Positions 1 through 5,821 are shown, numbered from the stretch's first letter. The stretch: 7,079 nt of DNA from Candidatus Methanolliviera sp. GoM_oil (GCA_902158735.1 CABGHG010000088.1:1-7079), one strand, 5' to 3'. Program-made: numbers and translations. The notes: generated by a model not told the origin, from the letters alone.

Positions 1-181
1 ATCTAGCATTTAAACCAAACATCTCTTGTATAAGCTTTTTTAAATCGTTTTTTGATAAATTGTCGTCCATAATTCTATTATAAGCAAATCTATGAGCAGA
101 AGAGTAAACTCTCATTAAATTATCCAGCTTGTTTATATCTTCTTTTGCAAGCATCAATTCCGATTTAACTGTTATCTGCAT
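1..181 (-). CDS. tnpB: TnpB (IS607 accessory RNA-guided nuclease), N-terminal 60 residues only
   Basis: Reading leftward from an ATG at 181-179 there is an open frame of 60 codons that leaves the window. The protein starts MQITVKSELMLAKEDINKLD, contains RFAYNRIM near residues 31-38, and reaches FGLNAR at 55-60. The patterns RxAYNRhh and FxLNARY are typical of the N-terminal part of TnpB/Fanzor-like proteins from IS605/IS607 elements. The catalytic RuvC-like core and zinc finger are outside the window, so activity cannot be judged. The start lies inside the last codons of tnpA with a 17-bp overlap in another frame, which suggests translational coupling. TnpB is not needed for transposition in this family; it cuts DNA under guidance of an RNA made from the element end. 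Confidence 0.8.
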   Translation of the reverse strand, partial: MQITVKSELMLAKEDINKLDNLMRVYSSAHRFAYNRIMDDNLSKNDLKKLIQEMFGLNAR

Positions 182-791
182 CGTCTTTCAACTCCTTTTC
201 AATTCGTTTGAACTTTTGTGATTTTGTCCCATAGATTTTTGAGCTAAAAGATGTGATTATGGCCGTTAAATCTTCAACAAGTTCGTCTTGTACGGATTTT
301 ACTTTTTTCTGCTCCACAATTTCTATTCTTGCGCCGAAATGATTTATAAATCTTTCAATGTATTCAAATCCAAATCTTGTTAATCTATCTTTAAATTCAA
401 TAAGAACAACATCTGCTTTTCTTTCTTCTATGATATCCAATAACTTATGAAATTTTTTTCTTCCTTCATTAATCCCGGACGCTGTTTCAGTTAGGACATC
501 TATTATTTCATATTTATGGTTTATAGCATAATTCACCAATCTTTCCTTCTGTCTTTCCAAATTACCATTATTTTTTTGTTTGGTGGATGAAACTCTTGCA
601 TAAATTACACATTTATTTTTTGGAACGGTCTTTCCAAGAATTCGGTTTATTTCCGATTCGGGATACCTTCGATCCCTTCCTAAAGTTCTACTATATTTTA
701 TTTTTCCGTTAATTGACCATACATTAACCGTTTTTACGGTCACACCTAGCATTTCCGCCGTCTTTGAAATAGAGTAATATTTTTCCGGCAC
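165..791 (-). CDS. tnpA: IS607-family transposase TnpA (small serine recombinase)
   Basis: A 208-residue protein, a normal size for IS607 TnpA. Residues about 5-50 form a MerR-like winged helix (YYSISKTAEMLGVTVKTVNVW, then a G-R-D-RRYP wing) that binds DNA. A serine-recombinase domain follows: the YARVSS motif at 64-69 with the probable nucleophile Ser68, then DRLTRFG at 135-141, whose Arg136 and Arg139 match the catalytic arginines of the resolvase/invertase fold. The Lys-rich C-terminus resembles the end of IS607 enzymes, which lack a large zinc-binding tail. The start codon is GTG (791-789). The frame is closed by a stop about 14 codons upstream with no better start between, and I see no clear ribosome binding site. 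The frame is intact and no catalytic residue is missing, so the enzyme may be active. It cuts and joins the element ends through a circular intermediate. Confidence 0.93.
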   Translation of the reverse strand: MPEKYYSISKTAEMLGVTVKTVNVWSINGKIKYSRTLGRDRRYPESEINRILGKTVPKNKCVIYARVSSTKQKNNGNLERQKERLVNYAINHKYEIIDVLTETASGINEGRKKFHKLLDIIEERKADVVLIEFKDRLTRFGFEYIERFINHFGARIEIVEQKKVKSVQDELVEDLTAIITSFSSKIYGTKSQKFKRIEKELKDDADNS

Positions 792-803
792 CGCTATATA
801 AGA

Positions 804-886
804 ATACTTAATAGTATCTGAATGTTTCCGTTATCAATCAACTGTTGATCACACCTTTTCGGAGATACTATTTCGATAGAAACATT
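804..886. repeat. Interleaved inverted repeats at the IS607 left end
   Basis: The 137 bp between tnpA and the GTPase gene holds four short symmetric elements. AATAGTATCT (810-819) pairs with AGATACTATT (863-872). AATGTTTC (821-828) pairs with GAAACATT (879-886). ATCAACTGTTGAT (837-849) is a perfect palindrome around one central base. ATACT-taat-AGTAT (804-817) is a further small palindrome sharing the ATACT word. IS607 TnpA is known to bind several short repeats inside each element end and assemble as a multimer, so these are the likely binding sites. They may also place the tnpA promoter under self-control. The repeats are read directly from the sequence; the binding role is inferred. Confidence 0.55.
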
Positions 887-914
887 TTTACACAGTAGAA
901 ATAAAACCGAGGCT

Positions 915-921
915 GAGAGGT
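915..921 (+). promoter_or_regulatory. Ribosome binding site fixing the TTG start of the GTPase
   Basis: GAGAGGT lies 7 bases before the TTG at 929. It matches the GGAGGTGA complement of the archaeal 16S rRNA end. No in-frame ATG occurs until residue 33, and the family's N-terminal region begins before that, so this site decides for TTG. Confidence 0.6.
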
Positions 922-928
922 TTGGCAA

Positions 929-1909
929 TTGAATTCCCAAGAGATCGAGAAGATACCAAGTATTCTCCGAGAAGATGAGATCCTAGACAAAGCATTCGGA
1001 AGGGCGAAGAAGGTAGCCAAGGAAATGTATAGCGAAGGCAGCAAAAAGATCGTTGTCCAGAGGAAGATGATCACGATCACCAGCGATATCATCTCAAAGA
1101 CGTTGGTCTCCTCCGTGAAGAAGTATCCGAGCGTTGATAACCTACCTAATTTTTATAGGGAACTCATAGATCTCTCGGTTGGGATCGATAAACTGAAAGT
1201 ATCGCTTGGCAGGGTCCATGGAGTTAGTAAAAGAATAAAAAAACTCTCAAGAGAATATATAACCCGAATGACAGATGAAAGAGATTCTGTTAACATTCGT
1301 AAACAGTTTTATGGAAGATCCGCGTCGATGGTGAAGAAGATAAGTAAAGATTTAATCTTTTTAAATGAGGCAAGAGAAAAAATTAGGAAATTCCCCAAAA
1401 TAGACTTTGATTGTCCGCTGATCGTAGTTTCTGGATATCCAAACGTTGGAAAATCATGCATCGTAAATTTAATCAGCTCCGGAAGACCGGATATAGCTAT
1501 TTATCCATTTACAACGAAGAACATATCCGTTGGTCACTTCACTCATGGAAGGAGAAGATATCAGGTGGTAGATATACCTGGAATTCTAGATAGACCGCTT
1601 CAAAAAAGAAATGAGATGGAAAAGGTTGCAATTTTGGCAATAAAAGATCTCGCAGACGTTATATTACACGTATTGGATCCGACCGAGACGTGTGGGTATC
1701 CAATGGAGGAACAATTAAATCTACTAGAGGAGGTGAAAAATACTTTTTTGCTTCCGGTTCTGGTAGTCGCAAATAAGCTTGATATAAAAAAAGTTGAGTC
1801 AGACATCTTTGAGATCTCAATCTCAGCAAAGACGGGAGAAAATCTGGAAGAGATGACCGAGAGATTGATAAATCTTGTGGATGGGAATGGTGATCTCGGT
1901 GGATTATAA
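929..1909 (+). CDS. NOG1-family GTPase (COG1084)
   Basis: A 326-residue GTP-binding protein of the archaeal NOG1 group, involved in large-subunit ribosome assembly in the better-studied eukaryotic members. Residues about 1-160 form the helical NOG1 N-domain, including the stretches PSVDNLPNFYRELIDLSVGI (67-86) and KDLIFLNEAREKIRK (140-154) typical of the family. The G-domain then shows every motif in order: P-loop GYPNVGKS (169-176), the G2 threonines in YPFTTK (192-197), DIPG (215-218), NKLD (282-285) and SAK (299-301). It lacks the long C-terminal extension of eukaryotic NOG1, as expected in archaea. The gene starts only a few dozen bases from the IS607 end yet looks complete, so the insertion did not cut the coding region but may have replaced its promoter. 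Its end overlaps the start of the next reading frame, suggesting co-translation. Confidence 0.93.
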   Translation: MNSQEIEKIPSILREDEILDKAFGRAKKVAKEMYSEGSKKIVVQRKMITITSDIISKTLVSSVKKYPSVDNLPNFYRELIDLSVGIDKLKVSLGRVHGVSKRIKKLSREYITRMTDERDSVNIRKQFYGRSASMVKKISKDLIFLNEAREKIRKFPKIDFDCPLIVVSGYPNVGKSCIVNLISSGRPDIAIYPFTTKNISVGHFTHGRRRYQVVDIPGILDRPLQKRNEMEKVAILAIKDLADVILHVLDPTETCGYPMEEQLNLLEEVKNTFLLPVLVVANKLDIKKVESDIFEISISAKTGENLEEMTERLINLVDGNGDLGGL

Positions 1910-2298
1910 AAGTGGATGTCTTGTCTGTGGCAAGGAATTAGTGTACCAAAAAAATTTGGGAGGTTTTTGCGGGTATCATGGTGACTGCGGTGCCGCAGTA
2001 GGGACTGGCATCTTCATCAGCTTGATCACCGATGCAACGCCTTTATCTAAACACGAATGGAAATTAAGTAACCTGATGACCGCGAAAAGTCTTCTTTCCA
2101 TAGCAAACCACGGCGGTCCTAGGATGCTGCAAGAGAAATACATATCTAGCAATAATTGAAGCAGTAACCTTTTTAAAGGAGAGGCTCAAAACCACGATGA
2201 GGGTCTACGAGGATATGAAATGCGAGCTCAATCCTTTAAATAAGGAATGTATAAAAGGTAGATGTCCATTTTATGATGGAAGTCGCAACGATCATTGA
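1887..2298 (+). pseudogene. DUF5714-like cysteine-rich protein, frameshifted and internally shortened
   Basis: The frame begins inside the end of the GTPase gene (ATG 1887; GTG 1890 or 1899 are alternatives). It reads a metal-knuckle SGCLVCGKELVY, then GGFCGYHGDCGAAVGTG, TPLS, a W, MTAKSLL and HGGPR, all familiar from DUF5714 proteins of archaea. After R at 2121-2123 the frame goes wrong and stops at 2157-2159. Skipping one base, A2124, restores CCKRNTYLAIIEA, then VTFLKERL, and an ending with CELNPLNKEC and GRCPFY, closing at TGA 2296-2298. Both parts are clearly the same gene. From memory of the family, the section between the first CxxC and the GGFCG block is normally some 80 residues longer with more Cys/His, so an internal deletion is also likely. 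The repaired product would be about 136 residues. The function of DUF5714 is not known to me; its cysteines suggest metal or cluster binding. Confidence 0.75.
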
Positions 2299-2368
2299 TG
2301 TTATTTGAGTTTAGTTCTGTGCCACACACCTAATCTGAATAAAAGGTTCGATATCGTTCGGTCAACCT

Positions 2369-3538
2369 ATGCCCTTTGCGGTCTTTAAAAGAATGTTTGA
2401 GATGATATTTAGAAAAAAACGCTGTAGAGGTTATACTTTGACATGGGAAGATGAACTTGAAGAAGCTGTATGTACCATCGAGCAGCTGAAACAATACATT
2501 GAACTAATTCCAAAAGAAGAGGAACAATTACAAAAAGTTATAAAAAGACATCCTATGCGCGTTACGAGATACTATATCTCCTTAATCGATTGGAGCAACC
2601 CAAACGATCCCATTAGACGGATGGCAATTCCTTCAGAAGGAGAATTGGATCTTTCTGGTTCTTATGACACTAGCGGTGAATTGGAAAATACAAAACTGAT
2701 CGGGCTACAACACAAGTATTCCCAAACTGCATTGGTTCTAACAACAAATAAATGCGCAAGTTATTGCAGATATTGTTTCAGAAAAAGACTAGTTGGGCTA
2801 CCAAATAAAGAAGTAGTAGAAAATTTTGGAACAGCAGTTGGATATATAAGAGAACATAGTGAGATTAATAATGTGCTGATCAGTGGTGGGGATCCTTTTA
2901 TATTGCCGACAGAAATAATTAAAGAATTCTTAGAAATGCTTTCAGATATTCCTCATCTTTTTTTTATCAGATTTGGAACAAAAGTTCCCGTAATTTTTCC
3001 AGAAAGGATTTCTGAAGATGAGGAGTTATTAACGCTTTTGAAAAAATATTCTTTGAAGGATAGAAGAATATATGTCGTTACTCAATTTAATCATCCTACT
3101 GAAATTACCAATAGATCTATTGAATCTGTTGATCGACTTATTAGTTCTAATGTGATAATTAACAATCAATCCGTTTTACTGAAAGGGGTGAACGATAATC
3201 CAGACATCCTGGCCGAACTACAGAATAAACTGGTAAGTATCGGCGTCAACCCATATTATATTTTTCAATGCAGGCCGGTAAAGAGAGCTAAAAAGCGTTT
3301 TCAAGTCCCGCTCTACAGTGGCAACGAAATTATAGAAGATGCTAAGAAGAAGATTAACGGCCACAGCAAAAGGTTCAGGTACATTATGTCCCATCAAACT
3401 GGCAAGATAGAGATTTTGGGAATCATGGATGATTATATCTATCTTAAATACCACCAGGCGAAAGACCACGGCAATATTGGAAAAATATTCAAGAGGAAGA
3501 TAAATAAAAGAGCTGGATGGCTGGATGATTTAGATTAA
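2369..3538 (+). CDS. KamA-family radical SAM protein (lysine 2,3-aminomutase-like)
   Basis: A 389-residue cytosolic enzyme whose whole length parallels lysine 2,3-aminomutase. The N-domain holds YYISLIDW-NPNDPIRRMAIP (68-88) and GLQHKY (112-117). The cluster motif is C129-ASY-C133-RY-C136 with FRKR after it, followed by the SAM-binding ISGGDP (171-176). Near the end, HQTGK (342-346) occupies the place of the PGGGGK loop, so Lys346 is the likely PLP lysine. Of the two aspartates that bind the substrate amino group in the clostridial enzyme, the one in GVND is kept (Asp276), but the one in the QCD motif is Arg302 (QCRPV). The substrate is therefore probably not free L-lysine, and no acetyltransferase (ablB) lies beside it. 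Upstream there is no ribosome binding site, but AATAAAAG at 2338-2345 sits about 27 bases before the ATG, consistent with a leaderless transcript. A later start (Met9 or Met12) cannot be excluded. Confidence 0.88.
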   Translation: MPFAVFKRMFEMIFRKKRCRGYTLTWEDELEEAVCTIEQLKQYIELIPKEEEQLQKVIKRHPMRVTRYYISLIDWSNPNDPIRRMAIPSEGELDLSGSYDTSGELENTKLIGLQHKYSQTALVLTTNKCASYCRYCFRKRLVGLPNKEVVENFGTAVGYIREHSEINNVLISGGDPFILPTEIIKEFLEMLSDIPHLFFIRFGTKVPVIFPERISEDEELLTLLKKYSLKDRRIYVVTQFNHPTEITNRSIESVDRLISSNVIINNQSVLLKGVNDNPDILAELQNKLVSIGVNPYYIFQCRPVKRAKKRFQVPLYSGNEIIEDAKKKINGHSKRFRYIMSHQTGKIEILGIMDDYIYLKYHQAKDHGNIGKIFKRKINKRAGWLDDLD

Positions 3539-3544
3539 GTTAAG

Positions 3545-3554
3545 TTTCATTTTT
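3545..3554 (+). terminator. T-rich stretch after the KamA-like gene
   Basis: TTTCATTTTT begins 6 bases after the stop codon. Archaeal RNA polymerase commonly ends transcripts at short T-runs on the coding strand without a hairpin, and none is seen here. The stretch would separate the KamA-like transcript from the tRNA gene. Confidence 0.35.
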
Positions 3555-3601
3555 AGATTAAGACTTGATGATGCATCTTGACAAGGAAGCAATATGAAGA
3601 T

Positions 3602-3686
3602 GCCGGGGTGGCCGAGCGGACTAAAGCGACGAGCTCGAGACTCGTTGTTCCACGGGAACGCAGGGGTTCGAATCCCTTCCCCGGCG
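3602..3686 (+). tRNA. tRNA-Ser, anticodon CGA
   Basis: A complete 85-base class II tRNA. The acceptor arms GCCGGGG (3602-3608) and CCCCGGC (3679-3685) pair fully, with discriminator G3686, the usual base for archaeal serine tRNAs. The anticodon stem ACGAG (3629-3633) / CUCGU (3641-3645) encloses the loop CUCGAGA, with anticodon CGA at 3636-3638 reading UCG. The long variable arm GUUCC (3647-3651) / GGAAC (3655-3659) marks it as serine type. The T-arm has loop UUCGAAU (3667-3673) on a five-pair stem. CCA is not encoded, and there is no intron after position 37. The gene ends exactly where the convergent radical SAM reading frame ends, with no base between. I see no convincing promoter close upstream. 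Confidence 0.95.
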
Positions 3687-5189
3687 TTAAATGAATCCTT
3701 CTTTCTTTGCCCTTCTCTTTATCGCGCGTATGAAATATTTCATCGGCAAAGAGAGAAGTTTGCCACGCATTCCCGCCCCATAGTAGTCCTCCACAAAAGC
3801 TCTTGACCACCTTATGCCATGTTTTAGACAAATTATCAAGAGCTCTCTTTGAAGCTCCGTCACCTCTTCGGCCTCAAACCAATCTTCCTTCGTGAGTTGC
3901 CCCAGAGGAACGAAGAAGAGAGGTACTATAAGACTTTTGTAATCCTTCAAATCCTCGACCAGCTCGATCGTCTTGATCACATCATCTTCCTCTTCGCCCG
4001 GTAATCCAGCTATCAAAGTACAGGCAGGCACCAGATTATTGTCGTCTGCTATTCCCATACCCGTCTTAACGATCTCGGGCCACTCTTCTATATCAAACGG
4101 ATGGGCTTTTCCAGCCATAGTCTCCTTCATGAGTCTTGGACTGCCCGTCTCTATGCCAACCTCTGCGCCCCACCAGCTCTGTTTTTCATCCACAATGATC
4201 TCGGAGCATTCTTCTATCAACTTCGGATCGGCGGCTACCGCGGCGATTGATGCATGACTCCATGCCACGTTATCGTTATACCTCTTGGCTAGTTTCATCA
4301 GATCCAAAACTTTTTCTCTTGCAGGGATCGTGTTCTTGGACCCGTACAGAGGAATATCCTCGGCGTGTAAGATTATGTTTTTGGCATTGCCTCTCCTTGC
4401 GTTTACTTTCATCTCCTTCTCAATCTTTCCAAGAGGATACCACCTCAAAGGCCTCTTTGCCACCTCACAGAACTTACAATGCCTCACGCACCCTCTCCCA
4501 ACCTCTATAAGCCCATTTATAGATGGATTCTTTATCTCAGGTATCTCTTCAACGGTCGGAATATCTTCTCTTTTAACATCATAGAATTGCGGAAGTTCTT
4601 TGCCGTCCAATGCCCTCCTTGCAAGATCAATTACTGCGAGATCTCCCTCTCCGATCATCACGGAATCTATGTCGTATCTCTCCAAGAATTCCGGATCGTA
4701 CCTGAACTGCCATGCCCCGGGGCCACCGACAATGATCTTTAACCCCCTCTCTTTTGCTCGCACTACCTCTTTTCTATCTAATAATTCTTCGAAGTATCTC
4801 GCCACGAAGGGTTTTCCCGTCTTCAAAACCTTCGTGAACGTGCTGGATGAGGGTCCCCAACCGAACGGATCCATCGTGTGAAGACAGAGAACGTCGGCTT
4901 TGCGGATGTAATCTTTAAGATGATTGGGAGATGTCGTCAAAGCATCGAAACCCTCGTCCAGTAGCTTCGCCTCGATTTTCCTAAGGCCATAAGGTGCCTC
5001 AACAGGCATTCCTCTCTTTGTGGGTATCTTAGGGAAGAAGATGAATCTAAAGATGGAATCTGGGATCACGTTCGTGGGGACGGATGTACCGAAACCCAAG
5101 AACTCCTTTCCATGATAGTTGCTCATCAAGGTATGATCCGATGTCAACAGTATCTGTACATTTTTATTTATACCAAAAAAATTTATCAT
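3687..5189 (-). CDS. Radical SAM protein with B12-binding-like N-domain (COG1032 type)
   Basis: A 500-residue protein. Residues about 10-215 look like the Rossmann-type B12-binding domain found before many radical SAM cores: a strand VQILLTSDHTLMS, a middle strand with IIVGGPGAW (152-160), and the usual linker IDSVMIGEGD (174-183). The cobalamin-ligand motif DxHxxG is not visible, so B12 may not be bound through a histidine. The radical SAM core starts with GRGCVRHCKFCEV, giving the 4Fe-4S ligands Cys234, Cys238 and Cys241. It continues through GAEVGIETGSPRLMKETM (341-358) and AGLPGEEEDDV (394-404). The C-terminus is rich in Lys, Arg and Glu. The ATG overlaps the stop of the remnant frame upstream, with GGGA a few bases before it as a weak ribosome binding site. 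The frame runs in the same direction as nikR and may share its transcript. I cannot name the substrate; archaeal homologues of this type are mostly uncharacterised. Confidence 0.88.
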   Translation of the reverse strand: MINFFGINKNVQILLTSDHTLMSNYHGKEFLGFGTSVPTNVIPDSIFRFIFFPKIPTKRGMPVEAPYGLRKIEAKLLDEGFDALTTSPNHLKDYIRKADVLCLHTMDPFGWGPSSSTFTKVLKTGKPFVARYFEELLDRKEVVRAKERGLKIIVGGPGAWQFRYDPEFLERYDIDSVMIGEGDLAVIDLARRALDGKELPQFYDVKREDIPTVEEIPEIKNPSINGLIEVGRGCVRHCKFCEVAKRPLRWYPLGKIEKEMKVNARRGNAKNIILHAEDIPLYGSKNTIPAREKVLDLMKLAKRYNDNVAWSHASIAAVAADPKLIEECSEIIVDEKQSWWGAEVGIETGSPRLMKETMAGKAHPFDIEEWPEIVKTGMGIADDNNLVPACTLIAGLPGEEEDDVIKTIELVEDLKDYKSLIVPLFFVPLGQLTKEDWFEAEEVTELQRELLIICLKHGIRWSRAFVEDYYGAGMRGKLLSLPMKYFIRAIKRRAKKEGFI

Positions 5190-5327
5190 AATATTCCCTT
5201 ACTGTTCTTCACTACATCCTCAATATTAAATCTTTTGCCTACGTATCTTCCATCCGCCAAAACTTTTTTACATCACCTCTTTCGCTTGCTTTCTCGATCA
5301 GATCGTTTGAACTCTTCGGATGGAAAA
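5186..5327 (-). pseudogene. Small frameshifted coding remnant between nikR and the radical SAM gene
   Basis: Two short frames here together read like protein. The first, just after the nikR stop, gives SSNDLIEKASERGDVKK. The second, joined across the run of six T at 5264-5269 (A on the coding strand), gives KKVLADGRYVGKRFNIEDVV and then KNSKGIL, ending at TGA 5188-5186. One extra base in the run would fuse them. The stop overlaps the radical SAM ATG as ATGA, the usual spacing of genes in one operon. No ATG, GTG or TTG lies upstream in the first frame, so the start is missing or was lost. Alternatively only the second frame is real, starting at a TTG (5254-5252) some 12 bases after a GAGGTGA. 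I do not recognise the family. It may be a decayed gene, or a real small gene with a sequencing error in the homopolymer. Confidence 0.4.
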
Positions 5328-5711
5328 TTATACAACAATTAATTTAACATAATCCATTTTTCTGCTCGTTTGTAACAATCCAACCATCTCTTTTATCCTA
5401 TCGGCATCGCCTTCCAATATAAATATTTCCAGACATTTATTTTCTCTTAGATGACTATGGATTTGTGTTTTTGCTATGTCCTCAAACTTGTGTTTTATCT
5501 CTGTTAGGGCATCCTCTGCTTTCTGGCTGTGAATTAATAAAAGTGTTGAATTGATCTTACCAGACATTTTCTCCTTTTCTTTGTTATCTAAGATGAGCAT
5601 TCTTATTCCCGCTCTGATCAGTTCGGACCTTCCAGAAAAACCAAGCTCCTTCTGAATCCTGTCCATCTCACCGAGTATTTTCTCGTTCAGGGATATACTG
5701 ATGATCGGCAT
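5328..5711 (-). CDS. nikR: NikR, nickel-responsive ribbon-helix-helix regulator
   Basis: A 127-residue protein of typical NikR length. Residues 2-45 form the ribbon-helix-helix DNA-binding domain (ISISLNEKILGEMDRIQKEL, then GFSGRSELIRAGIRMLI). Residues about 52-127 form the ACT-like C-domain that makes the tetramer and binds nickel. The four high-affinity nickel ligands of E. coli NikR (His76, His87, His89, Cys95) match His74, His85, His87 and Cys93 here with identical spacing (H-x10-H-x-H-x5-C). The nickel response is therefore very likely intact. The only upstream features are a TATA box about 25-30 bases before the ATG and no ribosome binding site, so the transcript is probably leaderless. 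It is divergent from an exported chelatase-like gene and shares its control region, so that gene is the obvious target, along with nikR itself. Confidence 0.93.
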   Translation of the reverse strand: MPIISISLNEKILGEMDRIQKELGFSGRSELIRAGIRMLILDNKEKEKMSGKINSTLLLIHSQKAEDALTEIKHKFEDIAKTQIHSHLRENKCLEIFILEGDADRIKEMVGLLQTSRKMDYVKLIVV

Positions 5712-5723
5712 GGTTACAGATGA

Positions 5724-5763
5724 TTAATAACTTATTTATAAATATTCCTATAAAAGTTATTAA
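5724..5763. promoter_or_regulatory. Inverted repeat, candidate NikR operator
   Basis: TTAATAACTT (5724-5733) and AAGTTATTAA (5754-5763) are perfect 10-bp inverted arms separated by 20 bases. They flank the nikR TATA box, one arm between box and start codon and the other behind the box, so a protein bound to both would shut the promoter. The right arm also contains the short palindrome GTTATTAAC (5756-5764), and GTTAC occurs again at 5713-5717. NikR proteins bind split dyads, but the arms here are farther apart than the 28-bp E. coli site. Assignment to NikR is by position, not by a known consensus. Confidence 0.5.
5733..5744 (-). promoter_or_regulatory. Palindromic TATA box for nikR
   Basis: TATTTATAAATA is a perfect 12-bp palindrome centred about 27 bases before the nikR ATG, the distance expected for a leaderless archaeal transcript. 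Because it is symmetric it could also fire rightward, giving a second start for the chelatase transcript near 5765. Confidence 0.55.
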
Positions 5764-5770
5764 CAAAACA

Positions 5771-5778
5771 TTTAAATA
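5771..5778 (+). promoter_or_regulatory. TATA box for the leader ORF and chelatase-like gene
   Basis: TTTAAATA preceded by an A-rich stretch (AACAAAACA) resembles an archaeal box A with its upstream recognition element. A start about 25 bases on, near 5800, would leave a leader of about 22 bases holding the strong ribosome binding site. The right arm of the inverted repeat ends 7 bases before the box. Confidence 0.5.
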
Positions 5779-5806
5779 CTAATAATACTACGATGATTAG
5801 CCTTCT

Positions 5807-5818
5807 AAAGGAGGAGGT
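5807..5818 (+). promoter_or_regulatory. Very strong ribosome binding site before the 19-codon ORF
   Basis: AAAGGAGGAGGT contains two overlapping matches to the archaeal anti-Shine-Dalgarno sequence. ATG 5822 follows 3 bases later and ATG 5825 follows 6 bases later. This is the strongest such site in the window, and it drives a very short frame rather than the long gene. Confidence 0.75.
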
Positions 5819-5821
5819 TTA

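Larger units (their letters stand above)
1..890 (-). mobile_element. IS607-family insertion sequence, partial (tnpA end)
   Basis: The element is recognised from its gene pair: a serine-recombinase TnpA with an N-terminal MerR-like domain, followed in the same direction by an overlapping tnpB. This is the standard IS607 layout. Only the tnpA-side end is in the window; tnpB, and the far end where a guide RNA would be encoded, lie beyond base 1. IS607 elements have no conventional terminal inverted repeats and make no target duplication, so the exact right boundary cannot be read off. I place it in about 865-912, because the repeat-rich non-coding stretch ends near 886 and the ribosome binding site of the next gene begins at 915. 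The element is visibly more A/T-rich than the GTPase gene beside it. Confidence 0.8.

Noticed and set aside
868..1092. 74-codon minus-strand frame over the IS end and the GTPase start
   Set aside because: It is antisense to the conserved NOG1 N-domain, with no family features and no ribosome binding site; the hydrophobic look comes from the reverse of a Lys/Glu-rich region.
3573..3603. Inverted repeat GCATCTT / AAGATGC reaching the first two tRNA bases
   Set aside because: It has only seven pairs with a 17-base loop in a short leader; such a match is expected by chance and would compete with the strong acceptor stem.
3594..3806. Plus-strand frame beginning just before the tRNA
   Set aside because: It translates the tRNA itself (MPGWPSGLKRRARDS is a typical tRNA-derived false protein) and then the antisense of a real gene.
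3553..3831. Minus-strand frame across the tRNA and the end of the radical SAM gene
   Set aside because: It reads through a certain tRNA gene, giving the familiar false peptide that tRNA loops produce, and has no homology features.
3973..4881. Several plus-strand frames of 87-99 codons
   Set aside because: All are antisense to the radical SAM gene, whose motifs and codon pattern account for the region; Ser/Pro-rich composition is typical of such shadows.
5112..5342. 76-codon plus-strand frame over the nikR-radical SAM gap
   Set aside because: It lacks recognisable features, and the opposite strand reads as a better coding remnant with operon-style overlap.
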